A DNA stretch of 64,000 nt from Bacteroidota bacterium (GTDB taxonomy: Bacteria > Bacteroidota > Bacteroidia > Flavobacteriales > Flavobacteriaceae): contig JAIUNZ010000006.1 of the NCBI GenBank assembly GCA_020161455.1, forward strand, positions 62,001 through 126,000. The letters are read 5' to 3'. Below the pieces are notes generated by a model. It searched no databases and was not told where the DNA came from. It saw only the letters and a program-made list of their open reading frames with translations. Position numbers and translations under genes: made by a program. Within the stretch, counting starts at the first letter, position 1; every line of letters starts with the position of its first letter. Positions 23,127-32,022 of the stretch are shown one piece after another.

Positions 23127-25868
23127 TTAAAATTGATAATTTAAACTCAAACTCAAATTAAGACCTTTTTTATAGGACAGAACATTCACATCTCCAGTAT
23201 TGTTTTCCTGAATTCTATTTATTGCTGGGTTTAAAATGTTTTTAGTTACAAGCCCAATTCCTATGTGCTGGTTAATTTTAGATTTTATAATTAAATCAAG
23301 TGAGCCAAATGATTTGTCAACTAAATTTCCTTTGCCGTTTGTTCCAATGGTATTTACCCTATCCGAAAAGAATGTATAAGCTAATGTTGTGTTTAGGTTA
23401 CTTTTTTTGTCATTCCATTCATTAAAAAACGAAATATCTGCATTTAACAACAAATCTGATGCTCCTGTAAATTTGTCAGTATTCGTATTAAAAACAACTT
23501 CTTGACCTTTATTTTCGTTTCTAATTTTGTCGGCATTTAATTCTTGAGTGGTATTCAAGTAGGAAGCATTTAATCCGGCGGATAATTTTTTAGAATCATT
23601 ATCAAAAAGCAACTTTCTATATTCAATTTCTCCTCCAATAACATATCCATAATCTCCAGTATTAAAATAAGAAATATCATTAGTTGAAGAGTTAAGTGTA
23701 ATTTCATTCATTGGGTTTTGGATGTATTTTCCATAAGCAGTTACAGAAAGTAGCTCTTCGTTTTTTGGAAACATTTCCCATTTTAAATCTAAATTATAAT
23801 TATTTGAAGCATACAAGTAGGGATTTCCAATATAGGCTTGTCCAAATTTTTCAAAAATAAATGGTGCTCTTTCTTTAAACTGAGGTAAAGTATAGGTTTT
23901 ACTAAATCCTAATCTTAAATTCTGTTTGTCATTCAATTCATATTTCATTACCAAACTTGGTAAAAAAGTGTTTTTTTCCAAAAGATTTACACCTGTTCCA
24001 CCCAATTGCGTATCCCATTTTATACGTTGTCCTATCATTTCTGCTCTTAAACCTAGTATGGTAGTTAGTTTATGAAATTTATATTCGGCATTAACATAGC
24101 CACCATTTATAATTTGGTCACCTACATAGGTTTGAGGTTTTAATGCATTTGGAACTTGAAAGTTTCCTCTAAATGTGGTAATCACAAAATAATCATTACT
24201 GAAATTTTCTTGATTATAAAAGGAATCTAAATTATTTGGATCAACTAGAGTATTAGCAAATGCCGCATTTGCTTTGAAGTTAAATTGCGTTGCTTTAAAA
24301 TCGCTGTTTTTAATTCTTCCGCTGTAACCTAAAGTGATTTTACCATTATAGCTATCATCAACATCTTTAGCAAATTTAAAATCGACAGAACCATTACCCA
24401 CTAATTCGTTTTCAACTAAATATTGGTAGTAACGATTGTTATCAGGAGCCGAAATACTCGACAAAACATAGCCATTAGCCTCTTTTCTTAAAGTGTTTTG
24501 AGTTCTATCTGGCGTATCGGCTTTTACTAAATTATAAGCAACACCCCAATTAAACTTGGAAGCGGCTGTCAATTTGTGCTCACCCAAAAGTTGGTTTATT
24601 AAAATTGTGTTTTTGTTATAGTTAGAAAAACGCAACAATCCATTTCCATCATTGGCAATATCTACAATATAACCAGTTCCTTCTTCTTTAGTTTGTGAAG
24701 AATTGTTGATTAATAATGAGTTGTAATTTAGTTTATTGGAAGTATTGATTTTATATCCTAAATTAATCATTCCTGTTGTACTGGTAGCGTAATTTAATAA
24801 AGTATATTTTTGAAAGTTTTTATTGATTACACCACTTCCATTTACACCACTTTTTAAAGAACCTTCATTAATAGCACTATACTCATTATCAAACGATGCT
24901 GTTGCAAAGAAATTAATCTTTCCTTGCTCACCAATATTAAAAGAATTCCCGCCTGAAACACCTATTGAACCAGCAAACGGATTTTTGTTTTCTAGATTTA
25001 AAGTGCTAAACTTGTATTGTGTCAACGCATTTGAAGGAATTTGTCTGTTTTCAAAACCAAAACTATTGAATCCTTTTTGAAGCGAAAAATCTTTTTCAGA
25101 AACGGCATTAGTGTTTATTTTTGAACCAATATCAATTTTAAAAAAACCATTCCCTTTATAGTCTTTAGAGTTTATGTCAATATTTCCACCTGCAAAATCA
25201 CCAAACAACTTACTGCTATATACTTTATCGATAGAAATGTATTCTACAATATCTGTTGAAAATATTTCCAAACTCATATTTTTCTTTTCTGGATTATTTG
25301 AAGGAATTGGCAAACCATTCATGGTGGTTGAATTATATCTATCTCCAAGTCCTCGAACAAAAATATCACCCGAACCTTCTTGTTTAGTGATACCAGTTGT
25401 TTTTATAACCGCATTAGCAACATCGCTTACACCTTTTCTAGAAAGCTCTTGCGCTCCAATAGCTTGTTTCATTTCAACAGCGTTTTTTTGATCCAACAAC
25501 AATGCTGTTTCTTTTGCTCTGTTTGAATTATTCTGAATAACAACATCTTGTAATGTATAACTTCCAGAACCAAGTGCTAAGTTTAAGGTTGTGGTTTCAT
25601 TAGCTTTAACTAAAACTGTTTTTGTAACACTTTCATAACCTAAAAAACTAAATTCAATAGTATAATTTCCTGGTTCAATTTTGAAAGTATATTTTCCGTC
25701 AATATCTGTATTTACAGCAACTGAAGTTCCTTTAACCACCACATTTGCAAAAGGCAATGTTTCGTTTTGTAAATCTTTATCTGTGATAATTCCAGTTACA
25801 GTTCCTTTAGTTTGTGCAATTGCTAATGCGCTAATAAATAAGGAAATAAGTAAAAATTGTAATTTCAT
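23127..25868 (-). CDS. TonB-dependent receptor with carboxypeptidase-like domain
   Basis: A 913-residue outer-membrane receptor. After the signal peptide (MKLQFLLISLFISALAIAQ), residues about 20-105 form a carboxypeptidase-regulatory-like domain (TGIITDKDLQNETLPFANVVVKGT ... EPGNYTIEFSFLGYESVTKTVLV). The plug domain follows (KQAIGAQELSRKGVSDVANAV, then SGDIFVRGLGDRYNSTTMNGLPIPS), then a 22-strand-type barrel ending SLNYQF with C-terminal Phe. It imports an unidentified ligand using TonB energy. It is not a SusC/SusD pair: no SusD gene is adjacent; instead a beta-helix lipoprotein follows. It is divergent from a PhoB/PhoR-like two-component system that probably controls it. Confidence 0.9.
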   Translation of the reverse strand: MKLQFLLISLFISALAIAQTKGTVTGIITDKDLQNETLPFANVVVKGTSVAVNTDIDGKYTFKIEPGNYTIEFSFLGYESVTKTVLVKANETTTLNLALGSGSYTLQDVVIQNNSNRAKETALLLDQKNAVEMKQAIGAQELSRKGVSDVANAVIKTTGITKQEGSGDIFVRGLGDRYNSTTMNGLPIPSNNPEKKNMSLEIFSTDIVEYISIDKVYSSKLFGDFAGGNIDINSKDYKGNGFFKIDIGSKINTNAVSEKDFSLQKGFNSFGFENRQIPSNALTQYKFSTLNLENKNPFAGSIGVSGGNSFNIGEQGKINFFATASFDNEYSAINEGSLKSGVNGSGVINKNFQKYTLLNYATSTTGMINLGYKINTSNKLNYNSLLINNSSQTKEEGTGYIVDIANDGNGLLRFSNYNKNTILINQLLGEHKLTAASKFNWGVAYNLVKADTPDRTQNTLRKEANGYVLSSISAPDNNRYYQYLVENELVGNGSVDFKFAKDVDDSYNGKITLGYSGRIKNSDFKATQFNFKANAAFANTLVDPNNLDSFYNQENFSNDYFVITTFRGNFQVPNALKPQTYVGDQIINGGYVNAEYKFHKLTTILGLRAEMIGQRIKWDTQLGGTGVNLLEKNTFLPSLVMKYELNDKQNLRLGFSKTYTLPQFKERAPFIFEKFGQAYIGNPYLYASNNYNLDLKWEMFPKNEELLSVTAYGKYIQNPMNEITLNSSTNDISYFNTGDYGYVIGGEIEYRKLLFDNDSKKLSAGLNASYLNTTQELNADKIRNENKGQEVVFNTNTDKFTGASDLLLNADISFFNEWNDKKSNLNTTLAYTFFSDRVNTIGTNGKGNLVDKSFGSLDLIIKSKINQHIGIGLVTKNILNPAINRIQENNTGDVNVLSYKKGLNLSLSLNYQF

Positions 25869-26025
25869 TTTTTCTATTAATAAATTTAGTGCAAAGGAAC
25901 TGCCTCAATGTAAAGAAGAAGTTAGTTGCATATTAGATTTGTGTTCTCTAAAGATTACCAAATTGTTATTAGTTTAAATAATGGTTAACTCATCGACATA
26001 TTTTAATTACATTTTATATTATCTT

Positions 26026-26033
26026 TACTTTTG
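26026..26033 (+). promoter_or_regulatory. -7 element for the PhoB/PhoR-like operon
   Basis: TACTTTTG matches TAnnTTTG, ends 26 bp before the response regulator ATG and gives a short leader. No TTG at exactly 19 bp. Confidence 0.5.
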
Positions 26034-26059
26034 CATTGAAACCATTAAAGGTTATTACT

Positions 26060-26743
26060 ATGAAAAAAAAGGACATTACTATCTTATTAGTAGATGACGA
26101 GCAAGATATACTAGAAATTGTTGGCTATAATCTTGAACAAGAAGGTTACAAAGTGATTACCGCTTTAGACGGAAAAGAAGCCATCAGCAAAGCAAAAAAA
26201 GCAATTCCACAATTGATTATAATGGATGTAATGATGCCTGGAATGGATGGCATGGAGGCTTGTGAACACATCAGACGAATTCCTGAATTGAGCAATGTTA
26301 TTATTACTTTTCTAACAGCTAGAAGCGAAGATTATTCTCAAGTAGCAGGTTTTGAGGCTGGTGCAGACGACTATATTACAAAACCAATTAAACCAAAATT
26401 ATTAGTAAGCAAAGTAAAAGCGCTACTTCGTCGTTTAAAAACTGATGAAAAAACATCGGATACTCTTTTTGTTGCAGGATTAGAAATTAACCGTGAAGAA
26501 TATAAAATTGTCAAAAATGGTGAAGAATTGATTTTGCCTAGAAAAGAATTTGAACTTCTTTATTTATTAGCTTCAAAACCTGGAAAAGTATTCAAACGGG
26601 AAGAAATTCTAGATAAAGTTTGGGGAAATGAAGTCATTGTTGGCGGTAGAACTATCGATGTTCATATCCGAAAATTAAGAGAAAAAATAGATGAAGAATT
26701 ATTTAAAACTATAAAAGGCGTTGGCTACAAACTAGAAGCATAA
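26060..26743 (+). CDS. OmpR/PhoB-type response regulator
   Basis: A 227-residue response regulator. The receiver domain (residues 5-120) has the acidic pair Asp12-Asp13 in LLVDDEQD, phospho-acceptor Asp56 in IIMDVMMPGMDG, and Lys in YITKPIKPK near 107. The C-terminal winged helix (about 130-226) has the OmpR pattern (LILPRKEFELLYLLASKPGKVFKREEIL ... RTIDVHIRKLREKI). I prefer the ATG giving MKKKDITIL; an upstream ATG eight codons earlier would begin inside the leader. It overlaps the kinase start by one base. Likely targets are the divergent TonB receptor and its cluster. The ligand or stress sensed is unknown; phosphate limitation is a guess from family similarity. Confidence 0.9.
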   Translation: MKKKDITILLVDDEQDILEIVGYNLEQEGYKVITALDGKEAISKAKKAIPQLIIMDVMMPGMDGMEACEHIRRIPELSNVIITFLTARSEDYSQVAGFEAGADDYITKPIKPKLLVSKVKALLRRLKTDEKTSDTLFVAGLEINREEYKIVKNGEELILPRKEFELLYLLASKPGKVFKREEILDKVWGNEVIVGGRTIDVHIRKLREKIDEELFKTIKGVGYKLEA

Positions 26744-27786
26744 TGGCTATAAAATTTAAAAAGACATACACTTTCGCTTTAATTTCAACTTCTTATATTA
26801 CGTTGTTTTCAACAAGTTTATTATCGCTGTTATTGTGGTTTTTTGAAAAATTCTCCATTAGCATCACTTTATTTTTTGCGTTATCTATTGCTGTGTTTTC
26901 TTTTTTTGTGATTCAATATCGTGTAGAACGATTTATTTACAGAAGAGTTAAAAAAATATATGATGACGTTTCTTTATTAGAATCTACTTCGTTCAGAAAT
27001 CAACCAATCACTACTGACATGGCAACACTTACAAAACAAGTAAAAAAGTTTGCCACAGATAAAAAACTCGAAATAGAAACTTTAAAAATAAAAGAAGAAT
27101 ACCGAAGAGAGTTTATGGGAAATGTTTCTCATGAATTAAAAACACCGTTATTTACCGTACAAGGTTATATTTCAACCTTGATTGACGGTGCAATAGACGA
27201 TAAAAAAGTAAGGAAAAAATATCTCGAACGCGCCGAAAAAGGTGTTGAACGATTGGTGTACATTGTGGAAGATTTAGACATGATTGCCAAACTAGAAATG
27301 GGCGATGTTGGAACGCAAAAATCTAAATTTGATATTGTCGAACTCATTCAAAATGTTTTTGATATGCTTGAATTGAGTGCCGATCATAAGAACATAATTT
27401 TGATGTTTGATCGAAAGTATAGTAAAGGAATTTATGTCTATGCCGATAAAGAAAAAATACGGCAAGTACTAACAAATCTTGTTGTAAATTCCATAAAATA
27501 TGGCAAAGAAAACGGCACAACAGAAGTTGCCATTGAAGACTTAGTGAAAAACAAAATCATTGTTAGAGTAAAAGATAATGGCGAAGGAATTGAAAAACAA
27601 AATTTATCTCGAATTTTTGAACGTTTTTATCGTGTTGACAAAAGCGGCTCCAGAAGCGTTGGTGGTTCTGGGTTAGGATTGTCAATAGTCAAACATATTA
27701 TTGAAGCACACGACGAAAAAATTTATTTAGAAAGCGAATTTAAAAAAGGCTCTGAATTTTCATTCACTCTCGAAAAGGATAAATAA
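26743..27786 (+). CDS. PhoR-like sensor histidine kinase
   Basis: A 347-residue membrane kinase. Two membrane segments (about residues 12-32 and 38-57) enclose almost no periplasmic loop, so sensing may be intramembrane or through a partner. The dimerisation domain carries the phosphorylated His130 in FMGNVSHELKTPLFTVQGY. The ATP-binding domain has the N box (VLTNLVVNSIKYG), the G1 box (VKDNGEGI), the F box (FERFYRVDKSGSR) and the G2 box (GGSGLGLSIVKHI). It is co-transcribed with the response regulator (TAATG overlap). Its end overlaps the convergent glycosyltransferase gene by 27 bp. Confidence 0.9.
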   Translation: MAIKFKKTYTFALISTSYITLFSTSLLSLLLWFFEKFSISITLFFALSIAVFSFFVIQYRVERFIYRRVKKIYDDVSLLESTSFRNQPITTDMATLTKQVKKFATDKKLEIETLKIKEEYRREFMGNVSHELKTPLFTVQGYISTLIDGAIDDKKVRKKYLERAEKGVERLVYIVEDLDMIAKLEMGDVGTQKSKFDIVELIQNVFDMLELSADHKNIILMFDRKYSKGIYVYADKEKIRQVLTNLVVNSIKYGKENGTTEVAIEDLVKNKIIVRVKDNGEGIEKQNLSRIFERFYRVDKSGSRSVGGSGLGLSIVKHIIEAHDEKIYLESEFKKGSEFSFTLEKDK

Positions 27787-28824
27787 TTTTTTCCAATCCA
27801 TTGGCTCTAAAACAATTGGAAAACCCTTGTAAAGTTCAATTTCTTTTAACTGTTCCATTTTAAAATTAGCTTGTTTTGAATAAGGTAAAATTCCACTTCT
27901 TTTAAAATTTTTAGCCAAATATTCCTGCTCAAATTGCCCAGGTGTTGGAATGAAAAACGCTTTTTTTTCTAACTGAATTAAATCCATAATAGTTGTGTAA
28001 CCCGAACGACAAAGTATTTTTTCACTTTCATTAATTGCAACTTCCAATTCAGCAGAAGTCATGAAATTATAAATCGTAATGTTTTTTAGCTGTTCTTTTT
28101 TTTGTTCTTTTTCAACAATTCCTTTGATGAAAATTACTTTTTTATCAAATTTTCTTAACTCATCAAAAAGTTTGTCTTCCAGCAAACTCCGCTGCGGTTC
28201 AGGACCAGAAAGCAACACCATCAAATCATATCGAATAGGCAGTTCTTGTTTTTCTAGCCTACTTAATGTGCCGATGTAATGAATATTTAAATCACTATCA
28301 GTTAAATGACCCAATTTTCCAGAGAAATTAATGTTTTTATCAAAATCAGGAACCCAACATTCCAAGAAGTTTTTAATAAAAAATTGATGCATTTTACTCG
28401 ATATCCAAGTGGTTTTCCCAGATAAAACAGTAAGTTGATGCGTGATAATTACACTTGGTACTTTTTTGTTGTAAACACCTAAACGATTATCAGAAATTAT
28501 TCCACTAAGACCAAATTCTTTACACCATTTTTTCACAATCTTTTTTTCAGATAGAATAGCAGCTATAGTTTTTGGACTATTTTTAATTAATTTCCATTTA
28601 AAATTTTCTGCTTTTTTGGCATATTCAATATGATACGAAGGCAATTCTAGGTGTAACAAATGCGGAAATTCTTTTTTTAGCAAAGCCAAAGCATTTCCAT
28701 CTGATGCAATGATTGGAATAAAATTGTTTTTCTCCAATTCTCTAATTATCGGAATGCATCGAGTAGCATGGCCTAAACCCCAATTTAGCGGCGCAACAAG
28801 GATATTTCTTTTATAAGTTTTCAA
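27760..28824 (-). CDS. MurG-like (GT28/MGT-type) glycosyltransferase
   Basis: A 354-residue protein of the GT-B fold. The N-terminal domain begins NILVAPLNWGLGHATRCIPIIREL, with the glycine motif and the His typical of UDP-sugar transferases of the MurG/MGT group. The C-terminal domain contains LVLLSGPEPQR-type strands (YDLMVLLSGPEPQRSLLEDKL) and, near residue 270, KILCRSGYTTIMDLIQLEKKAFFIPTPGQFEQEYLA, the donor-binding region. No membrane span is seen; it probably works at the inner membrane face. Donor and acceptor are unknown. It converges with the PhoR-like kinase. Confidence 0.78.
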   Translation of the reverse strand: MKTYKRNILVAPLNWGLGHATRCIPIIRELEKNNFIPIIASDGNALALLKKEFPHLLHLELPSYHIEYAKKAENFKWKLIKNSPKTIAAILSEKKIVKKWCKEFGLSGIISDNRLGVYNKKVPSVIITHQLTVLSGKTTWISSKMHQFFIKNFLECWVPDFDKNINFSGKLGHLTDSDLNIHYIGTLSRLEKQELPIRYDLMVLLSGPEPQRSLLEDKLFDELRKFDKKVIFIKGIVEKEQKKEQLKNITIYNFMTSAELEVAINESEKILCRSGYTTIMDLIQLEKKAFFIPTPGQFEQEYLAKNFKRSGILPYSKQANFKMEQLKEIELYKGFPIVLEPMDWKKLFILFESE

Positions 28825-28911
28825 GTAGTGAAGTTACACTTAATAATTAGACAAAGAAAAAAAGATTTCTTCTAATTTATATTTCCTTAATTTTACCAAA
28901 AAATTAAATTT

Positions 28912-29586
28912 GTGGGAAGCAAGAATAAATTAAAGCGTTTCAAAGAAAACGAAACTTTTGAAAATGTACTTCAACCAACGAGAGAAGAAGTTGTAAGCGG
29001 AGAATTTCAATATAAAGGAAAATGGAATTCCAATTTTTTTAAAAACAATAATCCTATTATTGTTGAGTTAGGATGTGGAAAAGGAGAATATACAATAGGA
29101 TTAGCCGAAAGAAATCCAAATATAAACTATATCGGAATTGATGTAAAAGGCGCCCGATTTTGGCGTGGCGCAAAAACAGCGGTTGAAACTGGAATGAACA
29201 ATGTTGGTTTTGTTAGAACTCAAATAGAATTGATTGAAAATATTTTTTCATCTCATGAAATCTCTGAAATTTGGATAACTTTTCCCGATCCTCAAATCAA
29301 ATATAAACGAACAAAACACAGAATGACCAATTCTGATTTTTTGAAAATGTATAAGAGAATTTTAAAGCCTGAAGGTGTTGTAAACCTGAAAACCGACAGC
29401 GAATTTATGCATGGTTATACATTAGGATTATTACATGGCGAAGGTCACGAAGTTTTGTATTCCAATCATAATGTGTATAAAAATGAAGGTTCGCCAAGTG
29501 AAGTAACTGAAATTCAAACATTTTACGAAAATCAATATTTGGAAATTAACAAAGCAATTACGTATATTCGTTTTAAAATCAAATAA
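28912..29586 (+). CDS. trmB: tRNA (guanosine(46)-N7)-methyltransferase
   Basis: A 224-residue SAM-dependent methyltransferase that makes m7G46 in the variable loop of tRNA. The SAM motif is VELGCGKGEYTIGLAERNP near residue 47; INYIGIDVKGARFWRGAKTA and EIWITFPDPQIKYKRTKHRMT near residues 119-137 are the TrmB signatures (the PDP motif and the downstream basic stretch). The C-terminal YENQYLEINKAITYIRFK is the usual end. The start codon is GTG (GSKNKLKRF follows), the only sensible start in frame before the domain. It precedes a LysE-type gene. Confidence 0.93.
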   Translation: MGSKNKLKRFKENETFENVLQPTREEVVSGEFQYKGKWNSNFFKNNNPIIVELGCGKGEYTIGLAERNPNINYIGIDVKGARFWRGAKTAVETGMNNVGFVRTQIELIENIFSSHEISEIWITFPDPQIKYKRTKHRMTNSDFLKMYKRILKPEGVVNLKTDSEFMHGYTLGLLHGEGHEVLYSNHNVYKNEGSPSEVTEIQTFYENQYLEINKAITYIRFKIK

Positions 29587-29625
29587 TATTTTTTAAATGT
29601 CATTGTCCAACCCAAAATTTCTGGA

Positions 29626-29656
29626 TTGGAATTTGGGATTTAAGTAATTGGAATTT
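29626..29656 (+). repeat. TTGGAATTT dispersed repeat before the LysE gene
   Basis: Contains TTGGAATTTGGGATTTAAG followed by TAATTGGAATTT, matching the roughly 31-bp repeat found also at 45.9, 46.4 and 49.06 kb. It runs straight into the LysE ATG. Just left of it, CCCAAAATTTC at 29611-29621 can pair with GAATTTGGG. Confidence 0.55.
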
Positions 29657-30295
29657 ATGACATTTATTATTCCTTTTTTTTCGGGATTTCTAGCAGCTAT
29701 TGTAGGTATTTTTCCGCCTGGATTAATCAATATGACAGCTGCAAAAGTGAGTGTAACCGATGGAAGAAGACGTGCTTTAGTTTTTGTTTTTGGTGCTTTG
29801 ATAGTTATTTTTATTCAAACCTATATTTCTGTACTTTTTGCACAGTACATCAATAAAAATATTGAAATTGTTATTTTACTTCGTGAAATTGGATTGGCAA
29901 TATTTACGTTATTATCGCTTTACTTTTTATTTTTTGCAAAAGAGCCAAAACCAATACTCAACAAAAATAAAATCCAACTAAAAAGTAAAAGAAGTCGTTT
30001 TTTTATGGGTATGTTAATTTCTGCCATTAATTTTTTCCCTATTCCTTATTATGTTTTAGTGAGTATAACTTTGGCTTCGTATAATTTTTTTACTTTTAAT
30101 AATTTGTCAATTTATAGTTTGGTTACAGGTGTTGTAATTGGTTCATTTTCTGTGTTTTATTGTTATGTTGTTTTTTTTGAAAAATTAAAAACAAAAACGG
30201 ATTATTTTATTAAAAACATGAATTCCATCATCGGGATAATCACTGGGATTGTTGCTATTATAACATTAATAAATGTTTTAGATTATTACTATTAA
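29657..30295 (+). CDS. LysE family translocator
   Basis: A 212-residue membrane protein of the LysE/RhtB exporter type, which moves amino acids or related solutes out of the cell. The N-terminal helix carries the motif PFFSGFLAAIVGIFPPGLINMTAAK, and about six membrane segments follow (near residues 35-60, 68-88, 115-140, 148-170 and 190-210). The ATG giving MTFIIPFF is preferred; the only upstream in-frame start is a TTG inside a dispersed repeat. It is followed without a gap by an alkyltransferase-like gene. The substrate is unknown. Confidence 0.82.
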   Translation: MTFIIPFFSGFLAAIVGIFPPGLINMTAAKVSVTDGRRRALVFVFGALIVIFIQTYISVLFAQYINKNIEIVILLREIGLAIFTLLSLYFLFFAKEPKPILNKNKIQLKSKRSRFFMGMLISAINFFPIPYYVLVSITLASYNFFTFNNLSIYSLVTGVVIGSFSVFYCYVVFFEKLKTKTDYFIKNMNSIIGIITGIVAIITLINVLDYYY

Positions 30296-30637
30296 ATGAA
30301 AACGAAAGAAAGAGAAAACAATAACTTTTTTGAACGTGTTTATGAAATCGCTCGTCTAATTCCCGAAGGAAAAGTAACTTCTTATGGTGCGATTGCAAAA
30401 GTACTTGGTGCAGCTCGTTCGGCAAGAATGGTTGGTTGGGCAATGAACGCAAGTCATAATTTGGAAGATGTTCCTGCACATCGAGTTGTGAACAGAAAAG
30501 GATTATTGACAGGGAAACATCATTTTGATGGAACAAATTTAATGCAGCAATTACTCGAAAATGAAGGCATAAAAGTAATTGACAATCAAATCATAGATTT
30601 TGAAAAACATTTTTGGGAGCCGAAGATGAATTTGTAA
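30296..30637 (+). CDS. MGMT-family alkyltransferase-like protein without catalytic Cys
   Basis: A 113-residue protein with the DNA-binding domain fold of O6-methylguanine-DNA methyltransferase. The helix-turn-helix SYGAIAKVLGAARSARMVGWAMN (residues 29-51) with the Arg finger is intact. The active-site motif is VPAHRVVNRKG: Ala61 replaces the Cys of PCHR. Such alkyltransferase-like (ATL) proteins bind O6-alkylguanine, flip it out and mark it for repair by other pathways, without accepting the alkyl group. It starts at the base after the LysE stop, so it is probably co-transcribed. Confidence 0.9.
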   Translation: MKTKERENNNFFERVYEIARLIPEGKVTSYGAIAKVLGAARSARMVGWAMNASHNLEDVPAHRVVNRKGLLTGKHHFDGTNLMQQLLENEGIKVIDNQIIDFEKHFWEPKMNL

Positions 30638-30660
30638 TTATTTCCTAATTTTCCAAAAAT

Positions 30661-30686
30661 TTACAAATAATTACAAATAATTACAA
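30661..30686. repeat. 10-bp tandem repeat (TTACAAATAA)
   Basis: TTACAAATAA occurs twice, then TTACAAG, in the short gap between the ATL gene and the end of the histidine kinase gene. Probably simple slippage sequence. Confidence 0.6.
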
Positions 30687-30688
30687 GT

Positions 30689-32020
30689 TTACTCCACTAA
30701 GCAAACCGTAAATTGTGTTTTGTTTTCATCCGATTTAAAAGCCAAATATCCACCGTGCGCTTCTACTATATTTTTTGATAAAGTCAATCCAATTCCTGCG
30801 CCTTCTTTCCTTGTAGTAAAAAAAGGAAGAAATATTTTATCTTCAATTTCTGACTCTATTCCGTTTCCTGTATCAGTTATGTTGATATAAAGTCGTTTAT
30901 CTTTATGTTCGGCACTAATTGTGATTTCTTTATTTTCTTTATCCTGCAACGCAAACATACTATTCGTTAGCAAATTGATAAAAACTTGCTCCATTTGATT
31001 TGGATCAACCAAAATCCAACGATTAAAATCGATATTATTTTTAATTTCAATTGCTTCTTTTTTGAAAAGAGGTTTCATAATTTGAAGACAATTTTCTGTT
31101 AAAGTAGTGAGTTCTATTTTTTCTTTTTTTGGAGAAGGCAACATTGCTAGTTTTCGATAACTTTCAACAAATTCTTGCAAGTGATTGCTTCGGTTATGCA
31201 TAGTAATTACGCTGTCCTTAATATCTTGTAAATCTTCTTGACTTAAGTGTTCTTGTTGTATTAATTCATGAAGATTTTGCGACAATGAGCGAATTGGTGT
31301 CAATGAATTTAAAAGTTCATGCGAAATCACTTTCATCAAATTGATCCAAGCTTCTTTTTCTTTTTTCTCAACTACTTTTTGAATTGAATCTAATAAAACA
31401 ACATAATATTCTTGATTATACATTTTTGTTCGCGAAGATTGCATGATAAATGTTTGTGTATCTTGTTGATTTACCCTGATTTGTAACGAGGTTTTAATTT
31501 CACTGAAATTTTGGCTTTCTATTAATTCACATAATGACCGTAAATGCTCTCTCAAGTAATGCCACTTTGATACTTTTGGGACTTCAAAATGTTTTGAAAA
31601 AAAATCATTCATCAAAAAAATTGACCATTCGGCATCTTCTTTTTGAAGAATTAAAATTCCTGTTTCAATGTTATTTAATATGGACCGATATATGATGTCT
31701 TTAGAAACTTGTTCGTTTTGCTTCTCTTTCAGTTGATGATACAATTGAAATAATCGGTTGTAATTTTTATACGATTTGTGCTTCGAAAAATCAGCAGAAA
31801 AGTCATTATTTAAGATGGCATTTATTGTTTTATCATAAAACAAAAAGGCATTTTTGAGATAAAAATACAATTCTATATTTATAAGAAATACAATAAAACT
31901 AACAAACACAAAACTATAAAATAAGCCTTGATTTAGTAAATAAAAAACAACCGCAAAGCCAAGTAATACAAGAAGAATTCTAATAAAAAGCTGATTGTAA
32001 ATTCTAAATTTAGACAACAT
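30689..32020 (-). CDS. NtrY-like sensor histidine kinase
   Basis: A 443-residue kinase. Two closely spaced membrane segments (about residues 11-28 and 32-53) are followed by a probable PAS-like region (YRSILNNIETGILILQKEDAEWSIFLMNDFF, residues 105-135) and the kinase core. The phosphorylated His is in NLMKVISHELLNSLTPIRSL near residue 239. The ATP-binding boxes are QVFINLLTNSMFAL, ITDTGNGIESEIE, FFTTRKEGAGIGLTLSKNI. This class pairs with sigma-54 regulators, and the NtrC-like gene lies 2 bp upstream. The signal sensed is unknown; the divergent exporter suggests envelope or toxic-compound stress. Confidence 0.88.
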   Translation of the reverse strand: MLSKFRIYNQLFIRILLVLLGFAVVFYLLNQGLFYSFVFVSFIVFLINIELYFYLKNAFLFYDKTINAILNNDFSADFSKHKSYKNYNRLFQLYHQLKEKQNEQVSKDIIYRSILNNIETGILILQKEDAEWSIFLMNDFFSKHFEVPKVSKWHYLREHLRSLCELIESQNFSEIKTSLQIRVNQQDTQTFIMQSSRTKMYNQEYYVVLLDSIQKVVEKKEKEAWINLMKVISHELLNSLTPIRSLSQNLHELIQQEHLSQEDLQDIKDSVITMHNRSNHLQEFVESYRKLAMLPSPKKEKIELTTLTENCLQIMKPLFKKEAIEIKNNIDFNRWILVDPNQMEQVFINLLTNSMFALQDKENKEITISAEHKDKRLYINITDTGNGIESEIEDKIFLPFFTTRKEGAGIGLTLSKNIVEAHGGYLAFKSDENKTQFTVCLVE

Positions 32021-32022
32021 TT

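Noticed and set aside
23127-25868. SusC/SusD polysaccharide utilisation locus
   Set aside because: No SusD gene or glycoside hydrolase lies beside the receptor; the neighbour is a beta-helix lipoprotein.
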